From: Candidatus Cryptobacteroides excrementavium
GTDB lineage: Bacteria > Bacteroidota > Bacteroidia > Bacteroidales > UBA932
Reading direction: 5' to 3'
Length of the DNA stretch: 47,658 bases
Assembly (NCBI GenBank): GCA_017695025.1
Contig: JADILX010000120.1
Location: forward strand, 1-47,658
Below are positions 26,669-35,790 of this stretch, one piece after another. The notes beneath the pieces were generated by a model. That model did not search any database. It was not told the origin of the DNA and worked only from the letters and a program-made list of their open reading frames with translations. Within the stretch, counting starts at the first letter, position 1. Each line of letters starts with the position of its first letter. Both the position numbers and the translations under genes were made by a program.

Positions 26669-27637
26669 TCATATCTCAAATTTCCCCGAATAACCGTCCT
26701 GCCATTCCTGTACGTCGACAGAGAACGAGGCATCCGAAGGAGACACAGAATCTTCAGGGCTCCATGATCCTGAACCGGTAATCTTCAGTTCCGTCACCGT
26801 ATAACTGTGATTGGCCTTGATTTCAGGCATAGTCATAGGATAATAGCACGTAATCCCGCCAATAGAAGCCTCCACTACGAGCCTTGTATGTCTCGGGGAC
26901 CATTCCTGCCCAAAGGAATCCTCTGATGCATTGGGATAGCAGTAGAAATGATGCGCAGTCTCATAGGCGACACCCGGGGCAAGAGACATTGACATTTCCC
27001 CGCTGCAGAAGAGTCCGGCCCCGGAGACTTCCAGCCCCATTTTGTTCAGCCACAGAGACGGGTCTCCGTCAGAAAGATACGGCACGTCACCGGCAACATT
27101 TGTAAGATATATGCCTTTTATCACAAAATCCGTTTCCTTGAACTGATCCATCTTGAATTCAGTTACAATCCTCTCTATTGAGATTCTTGCAACCCGTCGG
27201 AAAACCGGTACGACAACAGTCGAAGAAGCCGTAAGTTCCATGGAAGTACGTCCGGCCATGACCAGGAAACCAAGACTGTTGTCCTCCAGGAGCGACACCC
27301 TTGACTCCAGATCTGACAGAGAGAATACCCCCTCTATATCAGGGGCGTTCGCCACCACAACTATCTCCCTCTGTCCGGCAGAGCACTCCACCGTAACTTC
27401 ATCCGTTTCTGAAACATTCCATGCATCTATGTCTCCGTTTTCCTTGAATACAAATGCCTGGATTCTGTTCACAGTCCTTTCTCCTTCCAGTTCCGCCACT
27501 TTGGTCATCTTCTCCACCGGGGCGCAGATACCAAGTGTCACCCGCTCCGCAGCAGGACTTTCTTTCATGGCTGATTCTTTAGTACAACTGGCGGCCACCA
27601 TGGCCGCAGCAAAAACAGTCAGCAGAATTTTTTTCAT
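26669..27637 (-). CDS. FimA/Mfa1-like fimbrial subunit (type V pilin)
   Basis: A 322-aa pilin precursor with a lipobox (MVAASC), IQAFVFKENGDIDAW in the first beta domain and the closing VDVQEWQDGYSGKFEI, which resembles the C-terminal strand used in polymerization. Pilins of this class are exported as lipoproteins, cut at an Arg or Lys in the first strand and polymerized by strand exchange. Possible sites here are in ERTVNR or EKMTK. The ORF extends to 27685, but I take the ATG at 27637 because it begins the signal peptide and clears the stop of the upstream gene by 22 nt. A minor or tip subunit role cannot be excluded. Confidence 0.8.
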   Translation of the reverse strand: MKKILLTVFAAAMVAASCTKESAMKESPAAERVTLGICAPVEKMTKVAELEGERTVNRIQAFVFKENGDIDAWNVSETDEVTVECSAGQREIVVVANAPDIEGVFSLSDLESRVSLLEDNSLGFLVMAGRTSMELTASSTVVVPVFRRVARISIERIVTEFKMDQFKETDFVIKGIYLTNVAGDVPYLSDGDPSLWLNKMGLEVSGAGLFCSGEMSMSLAPGVAYETAHHFYCYPNASEDSFGQEWSPRHTRLVVEASIGGITCYYPMTMPEIKANHSYTVTELKITGSGSWSPEDSVSPSDASFSVDVQEWQDGYSGKFEI

Positions 27638-27659
27638 ATCCTGAATTTTTGATATTGAT

Positions 27660-29558
27660 TTATAATAATGGTAACTCATGTTCATATCGTCTTGCTATCC
27701 CGGATATTTCCGGGTCAAGATTGGCCCGATGCCTCATGGCAGGATCAAGGGCAACGCTTTCCCGATAAAAGTCCATAGCCTTGTCCGTTTCCCCTAGCCT
27801 GGACAGAGCCACGGCGGCAAGATAAAATGATGCAGCCGTATGATGCTTCATGCGGGACAATATGGACAGTGCCGTCTCTTCATATCCGGCAGAAAGACAT
27901 GCAAGAGCACTGTTATAGTCTTCATACGGCTGCAGTATTGCCATTGCGTCCCGGTAGTCCAGATTGCGTATGGCCTCTACCCCTCTCATGTATGCGGTAT
28001 CAAGTTCGGATGTATGTACAGTGTCCTTTTCCATATCCGTCCTGTGAAGCCAGAATTCAAATTTCACACTCCTGAGCCTTGGATAGACTTTCTCCCTGAG
28101 GTAACGGTATTCAGGCATCATCTGATATGCCGTCTCAACAGAATCCTTGTCCCGTCCGGAAGAGAGAGACAGGATCCTGTCCCGGCTCCGGCCTGCAATC
28201 ACAGTGTCAGCAGACACAAGGGCAATGAACTGCTGCCAGTTCTCAGGCACAGAGGATGAACGCAGACGGGACCGCAGGCTGTCGGGAAAATCTTGCCGGA
28301 AATATTCCAGGACAGATCCTGAACGCTCCGCCGCAAGTTTCGCGTTATAATCCCACTGGCCTTCCGGAGAGCATGAGGCCGACACCATCATGGAGTCGAG
28401 CACAAAGTCAGGGGATGACGACATGTCCTTTATGCAGGCCCGTATCCTCCGTATCTCCGAGGCATTCCCGCTGATAAGGGTATCTACCTCCGCACTTCCT
28501 TGCCTGAAATCGATGAATGCCCTTGTGTTGTCATACACCGTCCTGTACAGCACCCGGGTCTTATACTTCGGAGTATTGTCAGCGAGAGACGACAAGGAAC
28601 TGACATAGAACACAAGCGGTTCCGGAGAAGGAAGGGACATAAGGCTTCTGCCATCCTCAAGTATCTCCCCGTCAAGCGACACTATGATTTTCCTCAGGCC
28701 CGGGAATCCGGACATGGACTGGACATAACGGTAGGTCAGTCCGCCTTCCGGAGACACCAGCACTGTATCAAGCCTGAACCCTCCGTCAGGCAGGGGATCC
28801 CTGACATATTTTCTGAACATCATCCCTGCATTCCTGCCTCTGGCATCATTCCGGGCAATCATCCCATGTCTCGTATAATGCTCCAGAGCCTCTTTCTGGC
28901 TCACGCCGAATATGTTCTCCGCTACAGGATCCGATATGAACGACGTATCGTTCTTCATCGAATACGTCTGCGGATAATATCTCATCAGGAATTTCTCCAG
29001 CTGGCCTATACGGATAAAATCAGCACTGTCAGTTATTATGGAAGCGATGAATGCCCTGTACCTCTCATATCCTCTCAACTGTCGCTCCCTGTAACGGCTT
29101 CCCGTTATATACAACGGCTCCAGACATGACACGTCCCCCATGACATCCATTTCAGGCGTGAATTTCAGTTTCCATCTCGAGTCCATTACAGCGGCAGGGA
29201 CTTCGATGTCGAATTCCACCGTGATTTTTCCCGCCCGTTCAGCCACATTTCTGAAGCGTGCAGTCACCTTAGATGCCCTGATGACATCAGTAGCCACCAT
29301 CTCTCCCGTTTCCGTATCCCGTATTGCGTTCATTATCACAGGTGAGCCATCGTCTGAGGACATACTGTCAGCAGCCCCTTCCACGTCATCTCCGGCATCA
29401 TCCAGGCCATAGTCCATATTTTCCGGGCCGTCATACGGGATGGATATTCCAGGCATGATCCCGTCCCCGGCTATGCCGGACAATTTCCTGTTCATAGAGC
29501 AGGAGGCTGCCAGTACAAGCGACAGGCCCAGAAAGATCTTTACAATCTCAGAACACAT
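27660..29558 (-). CDS. Lipoprotein with OmpA-like domain and C-terminal TPR-like repeats, fimbrial operon
   Basis: A 632-aa lipoprotein (lipobox LAASC). The N-terminal half has a beta domain (KITVEFDIEVPAAVMDSRWK) resembling the DUF3868 family found in Bacteroidales fimbrial loci. At about 350-460 an OmpA-like unit is recognizable (FIDFRQGSAEVD, then SASCSPEGQWDYNAKLAAER), likely to bind peptidoglycan. The last 110 residues form TPR-like helices (AAVALSRLGETDKAMDFYRESVALDP). It overlaps the upstream DUF3575 gene by 11 nt. Its likely role is to tie the fimbrial base to the cell wall. The DUF3868 assignment is by resemblance and needs a profile search. Confidence 0.65.
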   Translation of the reverse strand: MCSEIVKIFLGLSLVLAASCSMNRKLSGIAGDGIMPGISIPYDGPENMDYGLDDAGDDVEGAADSMSSDDGSPVIMNAIRDTETGEMVATDVIRASKVTARFRNVAERAGKITVEFDIEVPAAVMDSRWKLKFTPEMDVMGDVSCLEPLYITGSRYRERQLRGYERYRAFIASIITDSADFIRIGQLEKFLMRYYPQTYSMKNDTSFISDPVAENIFGVSQKEALEHYTRHGMIARNDARGRNAGMMFRKYVRDPLPDGGFRLDTVLVSPEGGLTYRYVQSMSGFPGLRKIIVSLDGEILEDGRSLMSLPSPEPLVFYVSSLSSLADNTPKYKTRVLYRTVYDNTRAFIDFRQGSAEVDTLISGNASEIRRIRACIKDMSSSPDFVLDSMMVSASCSPEGQWDYNAKLAAERSGSVLEYFRQDFPDSLRSRLRSSSVPENWQQFIALVSADTVIAGRSRDRILSLSSGRDKDSVETAYQMMPEYRYLREKVYPRLRSVKFEFWLHRTDMEKDTVHTSELDTAYMRGVEAIRNLDYRDAMAILQPYEDYNSALACLSAGYEETALSILSRMKHHTAASFYLAAVALSRLGETDKAMDFYRESVALDPAMRHRANLDPEISGIARRYEHELPLL

Positions 29559-30111
29559 AGGATATCGATATTCTAAAGTTATCCGGAAGTATAAATGCCC
29601 TGTTGCCTGATGTGCGGGTCAGTCCGCATGCCGGACATGAATATTCAGTGAACCATTTTACACCGGTCCAGAATCCTGCCCCGAACTCGATATTCAGCCT
29701 CGGATGAAGCATATGGGTATATCCCGCAGCCAATCCTACACCAGCCCTGTCCCCCTCTTCAGTGCTGCGGGATATGATTCCACCCATATTGTATTCCTGA
29801 TACTGCAACTTGCCGGCAATCCACCACCCGGAATATACATGCCATGGCCAGAACCTTGCGCCTGCGGCATATGTCTGCTGACGGCTCTGGAACTGCCTGT
29901 CCGCGTCCGATGCGTTAAACGTCCAGGGGTTGAAAGCCACGTATCCTGTCACTGTCCATCTCCTTGCAAATGCATATGAAGCCTCTGCATTCATGGTTCC
30001 GAGCCATGCATATCCCAGAATGTTGGTCGACACCGAGAATCCTTCAGCCCTCGCGGAAAGACAGGACACCAGGACAAGACACGCGGCAAGCATGCATCTT
30101 AGTTTTTTCAT
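29548..30111 (-). CDS. DUF3575-family outer-membrane protein
   Basis: A 187-aa secreted protein (signal ending SARAE) with alternating beta strands and a C-terminal aromatic ending (ISYVF), so probably a small barrel. FSVSTNILGYAWLGTMNAEASYAF and RWTVTGYVAFNPWTF match the DUF3575 pattern that accompanies fimbrial genes in Bacteroidales. It starts 4 nt after the metalloprotease stop and overlaps the next gene. Its function in fimbriation is not established. Confidence 0.75.
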   Translation of the reverse strand: MKKLRCMLAACLVLVSCLSARAEGFSVSTNILGYAWLGTMNAEASYAFARRWTVTGYVAFNPWTFNASDADRQFQSRQQTYAAGARFWPWHVYSGWWIAGKLQYQEYNMGGIISRSTEEGDRAGVGLAAGYTHMLHPRLNIEFGAGFWTGVKWFTEYSCPACGLTRTSGNRAFILPDNFRISISYVF

Positions 30112-30115
30112 GGCA

Positions 30116-31693
30116 TCAATTGTATCTGTTGAATGCCTGCCCTATGACAGTGGCCTTTTCAGGATACTTTGAAAGGAGCCTGTTCTCAAGCACATTCCTG
30201 TCAGTCACATCCGAAGTCAGGACATTGAGGATGTCAGAACGGGAAATCCCCCTTTCATCAAGATATCTGAATATCTGAGGCCGGAACCAGTATGATGTCC
30301 CGAATGAAGGGACTGCTCCCCCATAGCGTTCTTTATACATCATACTTTCGAGATAATAGGCCCACATCTCCCCTACCTCACAGTATCCGGCATCCGGCTC
30401 CGAGCCGGAACCATATGTAGTACCGCCGGAAGTAATGAATGATGTAAGTATGAACTTTATATATTTGTCCCAATATTTTTTACCGGCCTTGGCAAAATGG
30501 CTCGCATGGGCAAGTTCATGACATACCGTACTGTACAGTTCACGATAACTGCTTAGGCCATTTGTCCCTATGGTAATGTCCGGGGCGAAAAACTTGATGA
30601 TCGAAGAAAATATCCCGAGAAAATTTGAGATAATACTGTTATCGACCACAGCCCCATGATGAATCATGACTGCACTGCTCGCTGAAAGCCCAGGGAAGAG
30701 CCAGATCCTCAGGTCAGACGGAGGCGGAGTAAGATTCATGTCCTCGGCTGAACACCTGGTAATATAGTCATAGGCAGCATTGTTGACTACACACCTCTTG
30801 AACAGTTTGCTTTCAGACTTCCTGGTGACTGTCGTGGAATAGCCTTCAGGAGACCTGCGACCAAGAGAAGAAGTGGAAGCCTGGACAATGATAAGGTTGA
30901 ACCCGATGGCAAAGCCCTTGCTGTTCTTGAAGACAAGCCTGTACCTGACTTTGGACGAGTATTTCTTGGGTATCTTATAATAGCCGTCCCTGTCCGTATA
31001 CGTAGAGGCGAACTTGACAAATACATTGCACCGCACCCTCACACCTGCGACACCGAACGGCTTGCCGCCATTGACATCTTCATCAACTATCGTTATCCTC
31101 CCCGATGGATACACTTTCTTGCCCTTCATTTCCGGCACAAGCATGTCCTCATTACCGGTCAGCCTGAACGACTCGGCCTCCAGTGCATCCCAGTCAATTG
31201 TCTCTCCGGAACGCGTAGTGACATCACCATCTGCAATAAAGCACTCGTCCAGCACTTCATACTTTACGTCAGGGAAGACAAAATCCTTGGGAACAACGGC
31301 ATACTGCCATGTAATCTTGTCTTCGGCTATCTCCGGGTCATGATAGTAGTCCCCGTCGGTGACAATCTCATAGTCCACCGGATGGTCGACAAGATCCACC
31401 CCTTTGCGGAGAAGAAGTTCCAGATCATCAGAGTCCTCGGGAAGAAACCTGACATAGAGGTCTGTCGTCTCTATGTCGGTCCTTGACCTCGTAGGATAAA
31501 TGGATGTGTATGCACGCTGCACATTATCCGTTGTATACGGATTTTCGAGTTTTTCACCGAGAACTATCATCCCGTGTGAAAGAGAATAGTCATCATCAGG
31601 CATGACTGCGCCTGACCCGGATCCTGCCGACCCCTCCTTGCTGCATGACAACACCATTGTCATGAGCACCAGCAATTCCAAAAATCTTTTCAT
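30116..31693 (-). CDS. Putative zinc metalloprotease lipoprotein heading the fimbrial operon
   Basis: A 525-aa lipoprotein (lipobox MVLSC). A carboxypeptidase-regulatory-like beta domain lies at about 195-245 (GVAGVRVRCNVFV, TYTDRDGYYKIPKKY). An HExxH zinc site, CHELAHASH, is at about 391-399. A glutamate in GEMWAYYLES, about 46 residues beyond the second histidine, could be the third ligand, as in gluzincins. The protein is therefore a probable surface or periplasmic peptidase. It is the promoter-proximal gene of the fimbrial operon, which raises the question of whether it processes the pilin. I know of no named family for the full architecture. Confidence 0.7.
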   Translation of the reverse strand: MKRFLELLVLMTMVLSCSKEGSAGSGSGAVMPDDDYSLSHGMIVLGEKLENPYTTDNVQRAYTSIYPTRSRTDIETTDLYVRFLPEDSDDLELLLRKGVDLVDHPVDYEIVTDGDYYHDPEIAEDKITWQYAVVPKDFVFPDVKYEVLDECFIADGDVTTRSGETIDWDALEAESFRLTGNEDMLVPEMKGKKVYPSGRITIVDEDVNGGKPFGVAGVRVRCNVFVKFASTYTDRDGYYKIPKKYSSKVRYRLVFKNSKGFAIGFNLIIVQASTSSLGRRSPEGYSTTVTRKSESKLFKRCVVNNAAYDYITRCSAEDMNLTPPPSDLRIWLFPGLSASSAVMIHHGAVVDNSIISNFLGIFSSIIKFFAPDITIGTNGLSSYRELYSTVCHELAHASHFAKAGKKYWDKYIKFILTSFITSGGTTYGSGSEPDAGYCEVGEMWAYYLESMMYKERYGGAVPSFGTSYWFRPQIFRYLDERGISRSDILNVLTSDVTDRNVLENRLLSKYPEKATVIGQAFNRYN

Positions 31694-31719
31694 GGTATCC
31701 GTAATTATTTATCTGACGG

Positions 31720-31727
31720 CAAAGATA
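31720..31727 (-). promoter_or_regulatory. -7 promoter box of the fimbrial operon
   Basis: Read leftward it is TATCTTTG, 26 nt before the metalloprotease ATG. The -33 region lacks a TTG at standard spacing. Gaps of 4 nt, -11 nt, 22 nt and 30 nt make the next four genes a probable single transcript from here. Confidence 0.5.
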
Positions 31728-31833
31728 CCATGGGCTATCCGTGTTCAGGAAAAACAAACGTTTAATTACAAAAACGCCATTCTGACCATCTGTAGAAGGG
31801 ATTTTCAGTCATAAGACCGGACAGGAAAGCAGC

Positions 31834-31877
31834 AAAAAATGAAAGGCCGGCCCTCAACTGGAACTGGAGGCCGGTCT
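31834..31877 (-). terminator. Terminator of the leftward housekeeping operon
   Basis: Read leftward, AGACCGGCC pairs with GGCCGGCCT (one G-T pair), followed by TTCATTTTTT. It lies 9 nt after the stop of the barrel gene at 31886. The rest of the gap to the fimbrial promoter holds no gene that I can support. Confidence 0.75.
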
Positions 31878-31885
31878 TAAGACTC

Positions 31886-32395
31886 TCAATAGAAAGTATA
31901 TCTGAAGCCTAAGGATATGCTCTGGGGGATGAACCTGACCCCCGTCAGAAACCTCACTTTAGGGGACCACTCGAGACAGAATACCACTGGAGATGACGGG
32001 AGCTTGTACTCAAGTCCGAGCGGCACGTCAGCAGACATGTAGAAACTCCTGGACCGCCGCCTTTCCTTGCTCCTGTCACCGAACTGGGTACCGGCGGAAA
32101 GCCCCGCACCGATATACGGCATAAGTCCGGCCGTTCTTTTCGTCAGATGCAGATTATATGCCCCCGACACGACAAGAAACTGATAATGCGGGGAAAACGG
32201 GTTGACAAGTCCGGCCGATATGTCTATGGCGCTCGACATTGAAACAAAGAATTTCCCCTCTGCGGCAAAATAATTGCCCAGCCGTATACCGAGAGAATAG
32301 TCATACGGCCTCGCATCCGCCTTGCACACGGCAAGAGCACATGCGATGGAAACAGCAATCCCAGATATCAGGGCTCTTACGGCTCCGGTCCTCAT
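31886..32395 (-). CDS. Small outer-membrane beta-barrel protein
   Basis: A 169-aa protein with a Sec signal (ALAVCKADA) and eight or so amphipathic strands. It ends in ISLGFRYTFY, the aromatic C-terminus of an outer-membrane barrel. YIGAGLSAGTQFG is typical of OmpA-barrel-like conserved proteins in Bacteroidales. It follows deoC by 6 nt, probably as the last gene of the operon. There are no clues to a ligand. Confidence 0.65.
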   Translation of the reverse strand: MRTGAVRALISGIAVSIACALAVCKADARPYDYSLGIRLGNYFAAEGKFFVSMSSAIDISAGLVNPFSPHYQFLVVSGAYNLHLTKRTAGLMPYIGAGLSAGTQFGDRSKERRRSRSFYMSADVPLGLEYKLPSSPVVFCLEWSPKVRFLTGVRFIPQSISLGFRYTFY

Positions 32396-32401
32396 AAGGC
32401 A

Positions 32402-33295
32402 TCAGAAATACGATACTGTCTTCTGCTCTACCTGCGAAAGGATGGCATTTGCAAGACGGCTTACCCCGAGCCTGAAGAGATCACGGGAAAGCCAGTCCTT
32501 TCCGAGCACAGTGGAGACTATTGAATAGTAGCATACGGCATCCATGGCAGAAGATATGCCCCCGGCCGGCTTGAAACCGACTTTTCTGCCTGTGGCAGCA
32601 TGATATGCAGCAATACACTCACACATTACGTAGGCCGCAGCCGGAGTCGCATTGACACTGACTTTGCCTGTAGATGTCTTGATGAAATCCGCACCTGCCT
32701 CCATAGCCAGGAAAGATGCTTCAGCAATGTTTTCCAGACTCAGGAGCAGCCCTGTCTCCAAGATGACCTTGAGATGGACGGTGCGGCCCTGTTCTGCCGC
32801 AGTCCTGTCGACACATGCCCTTATCTGCCTTATCTCTTCTGCCGCAGCCTCTTCGTTCCCGTCAAGGAATGGACTGAGGGCAAGTACGATGTCCACTTCA
32901 TCCGCTCCATGCCTGACAGCCATTTCGCATTCCTTCAACTTGACTTCAAGAAAACTCTGTGATGACGGGAAACATGCTGCAACTACCGTAACATGCAGGC
33001 CATCAGTTGACCTGGTATCCCTGACTACATCTGCAAAATCAGGGTACACACATACAGATGCAGGAAGGGGATATCCCGGGAACGCATCATTGAAAGCATT
33101 GACCTTCTCAACCAGTCTTGCAACAGAAGAACGGGTGTCATCAGTCTTGAGCGACGTGAGATCCATCATGGAAAAACAGTCTTTGAGCACCTGTTCCGAG
33201 ACCACATTATCAAGGCCGGAGGCTATCATTTCAAGACTTCTGTCTATCTTCTCCTTATCAGGCACATAGCCGTATTTTTTCATCAATCTGTCCAT
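32402..33295 (-). CDS. deoC: Deoxyribose-phosphate aldolase
   Basis: Class I aldolase splitting 2-deoxyribose-5-phosphate to glyceraldehyde-3-phosphate and acetaldehyde in deoxynucleoside catabolism. The 297-aa TIM barrel shows GADEVDIVLALSPFLDG, LKVILETGLL, the Schiff-base segment DFIKTSTGK and the second conserved lysine in VGFKPAGGI. An N-terminal extension of about 60 residues compared with the E. coli enzyme is usual in this phylum. It is co-directional with dtd (20-nt gap). Confidence 0.95.
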   Translation of the reverse strand: MDRLMKKYGYVPDKEKIDRSLEMIASGLDNVVSEQVLKDCFSMMDLTSLKTDDTRSSVARLVEKVNAFNDAFPGYPLPASVCVYPDFADVVRDTRSTDGLHVTVVAACFPSSQSFLEVKLKECEMAVRHGADEVDIVLALSPFLDGNEEAAAEEIRQIRACVDRTAAEQGRTVHLKVILETGLLLSLENIAEASFLAMEAGADFIKTSTGKVSVNATPAAAYVMCECIAAYHAATGRKVGFKPAGGISSAMDAVCYYSIVSTVLGKDWLSRDLFRLGVSRLANAILSQVEQKTVSYF

Positions 33296-33315
33296 ATATC
33301 ATATAATCTGTAGGG

Positions 33316-33771
33316 TTATTCCCTGTCTTTTGAATCAATCACTATCGTAACAGGGCCATCATTCAGAAGGGACACCTTCATGTCAGCCCCGAAAATACCT
33401 GTCGCTACAGGCCTGCCTGTCTTCTCCCCGAGCATGCGGCAGAAATCCTCATACAACGGGACAGCAGTCTCCGGCCTCGCAGCCTTTATGTATGACGGCC
33501 TGTTGCCGCGAGCGACAGATGCATAGAGGGTGAACTGGCTCACAACCAGTATTTCTGCTCCGACATCCATAGCAGAGAGATTCATCACGCCCTGGTCATC
33601 ATCGAAAATACGCAGGGCCGAAATCTTTTTTGTCATCCATTCCAGATCGGAGACCTCATCTCCATCGGTAAATGCGGCCAGCACCAGCAGGCCCTTCCCG
33701 ACAGAGGCCCGGTAGTCCTTGTCAGGGACATAGACCTCGGCATTGCTTACTCTCTGAACAACAGTCCTCAT
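33316..33771 (-). CDS. dtd: D-aminoacyl-tRNA deacylase
   Basis: Homodimeric proofreading enzyme that hydrolyses D-aminoacyl and some glycyl esters from tRNA. The 151-aa product has the family's opening MRTVVQRVSNAEV, SQFTLYASVARGNRPS carrying the active-site SQxT motif, and NDGPVTIVID near the C-terminus. The length is standard. Neighbours are a radical SAM gene (28-nt gap) and deoC. Confidence 0.96.
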   Translation of the reverse strand: MRTVVQRVSNAEVYVPDKDYRASVGKGLLVLAAFTDGDEVSDLEWMTKKISALRIFDDDQGVMNLSAMDVGAEILVVSQFTLYASVARGNRPSYIKAARPETAVPLYEDFCRMLGEKTGRPVATGIFGADMKVSLLNDGPVTIVIDSKDRE

Positions 33772-33799
33772 CGCTTTCGTAACTTAAGTGCCGCTGGCC

Positions 33800-34558
33800 T
33801 CAGCCGCGTACCTGTATATTAAATCCCTCTTCTTTGAGAGGCCGTACCATCTCTTCCATCGCAGCCGGCGCAAACTTGACAAGATCTTTCTGCGGAGTCT
33901 CCCTGTCTATCGTATAGACCATGACTTCACGCGGTTTCAGCCTGCGGACAATGTCCATCCATGCAGAAATATTGTCCATGTCAGAGGAGTCGTACTCCGG
34001 AGAACGCAGGAACATGGTCTGCAGGATAAAATCCCCTTCAAACCTCTCCAGTCCCGCCACTATATGTTCAAGTGAATATCTGCCGGAAGGCCTGTTGAGA
34101 GCCATGACACCCCGGTCATATGGAGAGTCTATCTTCATTATCGGATTGTCTGCCTTCCTGAGGGCACGGAACACATCATCGTTCCAGACCGTGGTGGCGT
34201 TGGACAGGACAGACACCTTTGCTTCCCGGCAATAGAGTTCCCGGAGTTCAAGTGTAATGTCCATTATTTCAGGGAAATCAGGATTGAGTGTAGGTTCTCC
34301 GTTACCCGAAAACGTTATAGAGTCTATCCTGACGGCATCTTCGGCACATGCCTGAAGTTTCGCAGACAAAGCCCTGCGCACATCCTCTGCCTGCGGGAAC
34401 CTGCCATCGCCTTTCCCGTCCCTGTTCCACCCGCATTCACAATAGATGCAGTCAAAATTGCACAGTTTCCCCTTCGCCGGAAGAATATTTACTCCCAGGG
34501 AAGAACCGAGCCTCCTGCTGGATATCGGGCCGAATGCTATTTCATCAAAATGAAGCAT
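33800..34558 (-). CDS. Radical SAM protein (COG0731-like)
   Basis: A 252-aa [4Fe-4S] enzyme. The cluster cysteines are Cys33, Cys37 and Cys40 in CNFDCIYC, preceded by GPISSRRLGSSLGVN, a hallmark of a small radical SAM group of unassigned function. FSGNGEPTLNPDFPEI is the SAM-binding GGE-like motif, and LSNATTVW and MVYTIDRETPQK follow. There is no auxiliary cluster or partner peptide nearby, so the substrate is unknown. It is part of the pheT-to-deoC block. Confidence 0.85.
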   Translation of the reverse strand: MLHFDEIAFGPISSRRLGSSLGVNILPAKGKLCNFDCIYCECGWNRDGKGDGRFPQAEDVRRALSAKLQACAEDAVRIDSITFSGNGEPTLNPDFPEIMDITLELRELYCREAKVSVLSNATTVWNDDVFRALRKADNPIMKIDSPYDRGVMALNRPSGRYSLEHIVAGLERFEGDFILQTMFLRSPEYDSSDMDNISAWMDIVRRLKPREVMVYTIDRETPQKDLVKFAPAAMEEMVRPLKEEGFNIQVRG

Positions 34559-34588
34559 TTCAGTAAAAACGGTTATATTCAGGTAATT

Positions 34589-35776
34589 TCAGACCAGCCG
34601 CGATGAACTGCTTTCAGCGGTAAGCCTGCCTTCCCTGTCAAGATGACTGACAAATACAAGTCCCGGGGCTTTGCCCGGCTCCACCGACCCGAGGACATTC
34701 TCCCTGGAAAGGAACTCTGCCCCGTTCCAGCATGCCCACACAAGCATCTCTTCAAGGCTCAATTCAGGAAAAGCAGTCTGCAGACAATACAGTTCCTTTA
34801 CCATATCCAGTGCATCATTGCTGGACAGGGAATCCGTCCCCACAGTCAGTTTAAGCCCGTTCCTTCTCATCAGGCCCACCGGAGGCAGAGCATCGTGGAT
34901 AAACAGGTTGGACAACGGGCACAACGCCCAATATACGTTTTTCATCGCCGCTCTGGCTGCATCAGCGGCCTCCTGCGAGAGACACACATTGTGCACAAGA
35001 AGAATATGCTCATCAAAAGGGGCGTCATGGACTTTCTTCAGCCTGTCGATGAAATACATCAGCGACGGCTTTCCGGTGACTGGAGGGGTACTCATTCCTG
35101 CCCTCCGTCTGTTGTCCCACATAGGCCCCGACCCAGACCCTATCATCTCCTCTTCCTCGCGGCTCTCCTGTGAATGATATGAAAGATATCCTGACGCCAG
35201 TCCGTCCGCTGCCGCTGCAGTCAACAATTCAGGACTCATCGTATAGCAGGCATGAGGTGTTGGTGCAGCATCGAGACCGCAGGCAGAAGCCTCCCGGGCA
35301 AGTTTCCTTACGGACGCCATGACAGGGCCGCAATCCTCCGGTTCAGTCCCGAACACTTCAAGAAACGTCCTTGTATATAAAGGGGAAGCAGCCTTGATTC
35401 CGAAACTGTCATTGCAGTTGCTTATGTCGCACATCGCTGAAACGCCATGCCTCCACAGGATGTCCATCCATTTTCTGACAGACTCTATCTTGTCTTCCCG
35501 TGATACACTGTCCCGCATTTCATTTATCTGGTCAATGAAACCGGCCATGCCGGTCCCCTTCCGGAATTTCCCCTGAAGATACGACAGTTCTATATGGCAA
35601 TGCGCGTTGACAAACCCCGGCACGACGGCCCCCTGCAGAAATACAGGCTCTGAGTCCGGGTCATCGCACTGTCCTGTACGGACAACCGTCCCGTCATCCT
35701 CATACTCCACAAATCCGTTTGTCACCACGCCGGCCGGGCCGAGCGTATAAAGATATGATGATGCTATCCTGTGCAT
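34589..35776 (-). CDS. Amidohydrolase of the aminofutalosine deaminase / ATZ-TRZ type
   Basis: A 395-aa metal-dependent deaminase-like hydrolase. Metal ligands are in NAHCHIELS (His59, His61), YHSQESREEEEM, VHNVCLS and VGTDSLSSND. TPHACYTMSPELL and CPLSNLFI are the substrate-side motifs of nucleoside and adenine-derivative deaminases. The longer frame begins at a TTG (35794) that overlaps the upstream stop. I took the ATG at 35776 (MHRIASS). The family's best known members act on aminofutalosine, but no other futalosine-pathway gene is in view, so the substrate is open. Confidence 0.8.
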   Translation of the reverse strand: MHRIASSYLYTLGPAGVVTNGFVEYEDDGTVVRTGQCDDPDSEPVFLQGAVVPGFVNAHCHIELSYLQGKFRKGTGMAGFIDQINEMRDSVSREDKIESVRKWMDILWRHGVSAMCDISNCNDSFGIKAASPLYTRTFLEVFGTEPEDCGPVMASVRKLAREASACGLDAAPTPHACYTMSPELLTAAAADGLASGYLSYHSQESREEEEMIGSGSGPMWDNRRRAGMSTPPVTGKPSLMYFIDRLKKVHDAPFDEHILLVHNVCLSQEAADAARAAMKNVYWALCPLSNLFIHDALPPVGLMRRNGLKLTVGTDSLSSNDALDMVKELYCLQTAFPELSLEEMLVWACWNGAEFLSRENVLGSVEPGKAPGLVFVSHLDREGRLTAESSSSRLV

Positions 35777-35790
35777 ATTACAATAGGATA

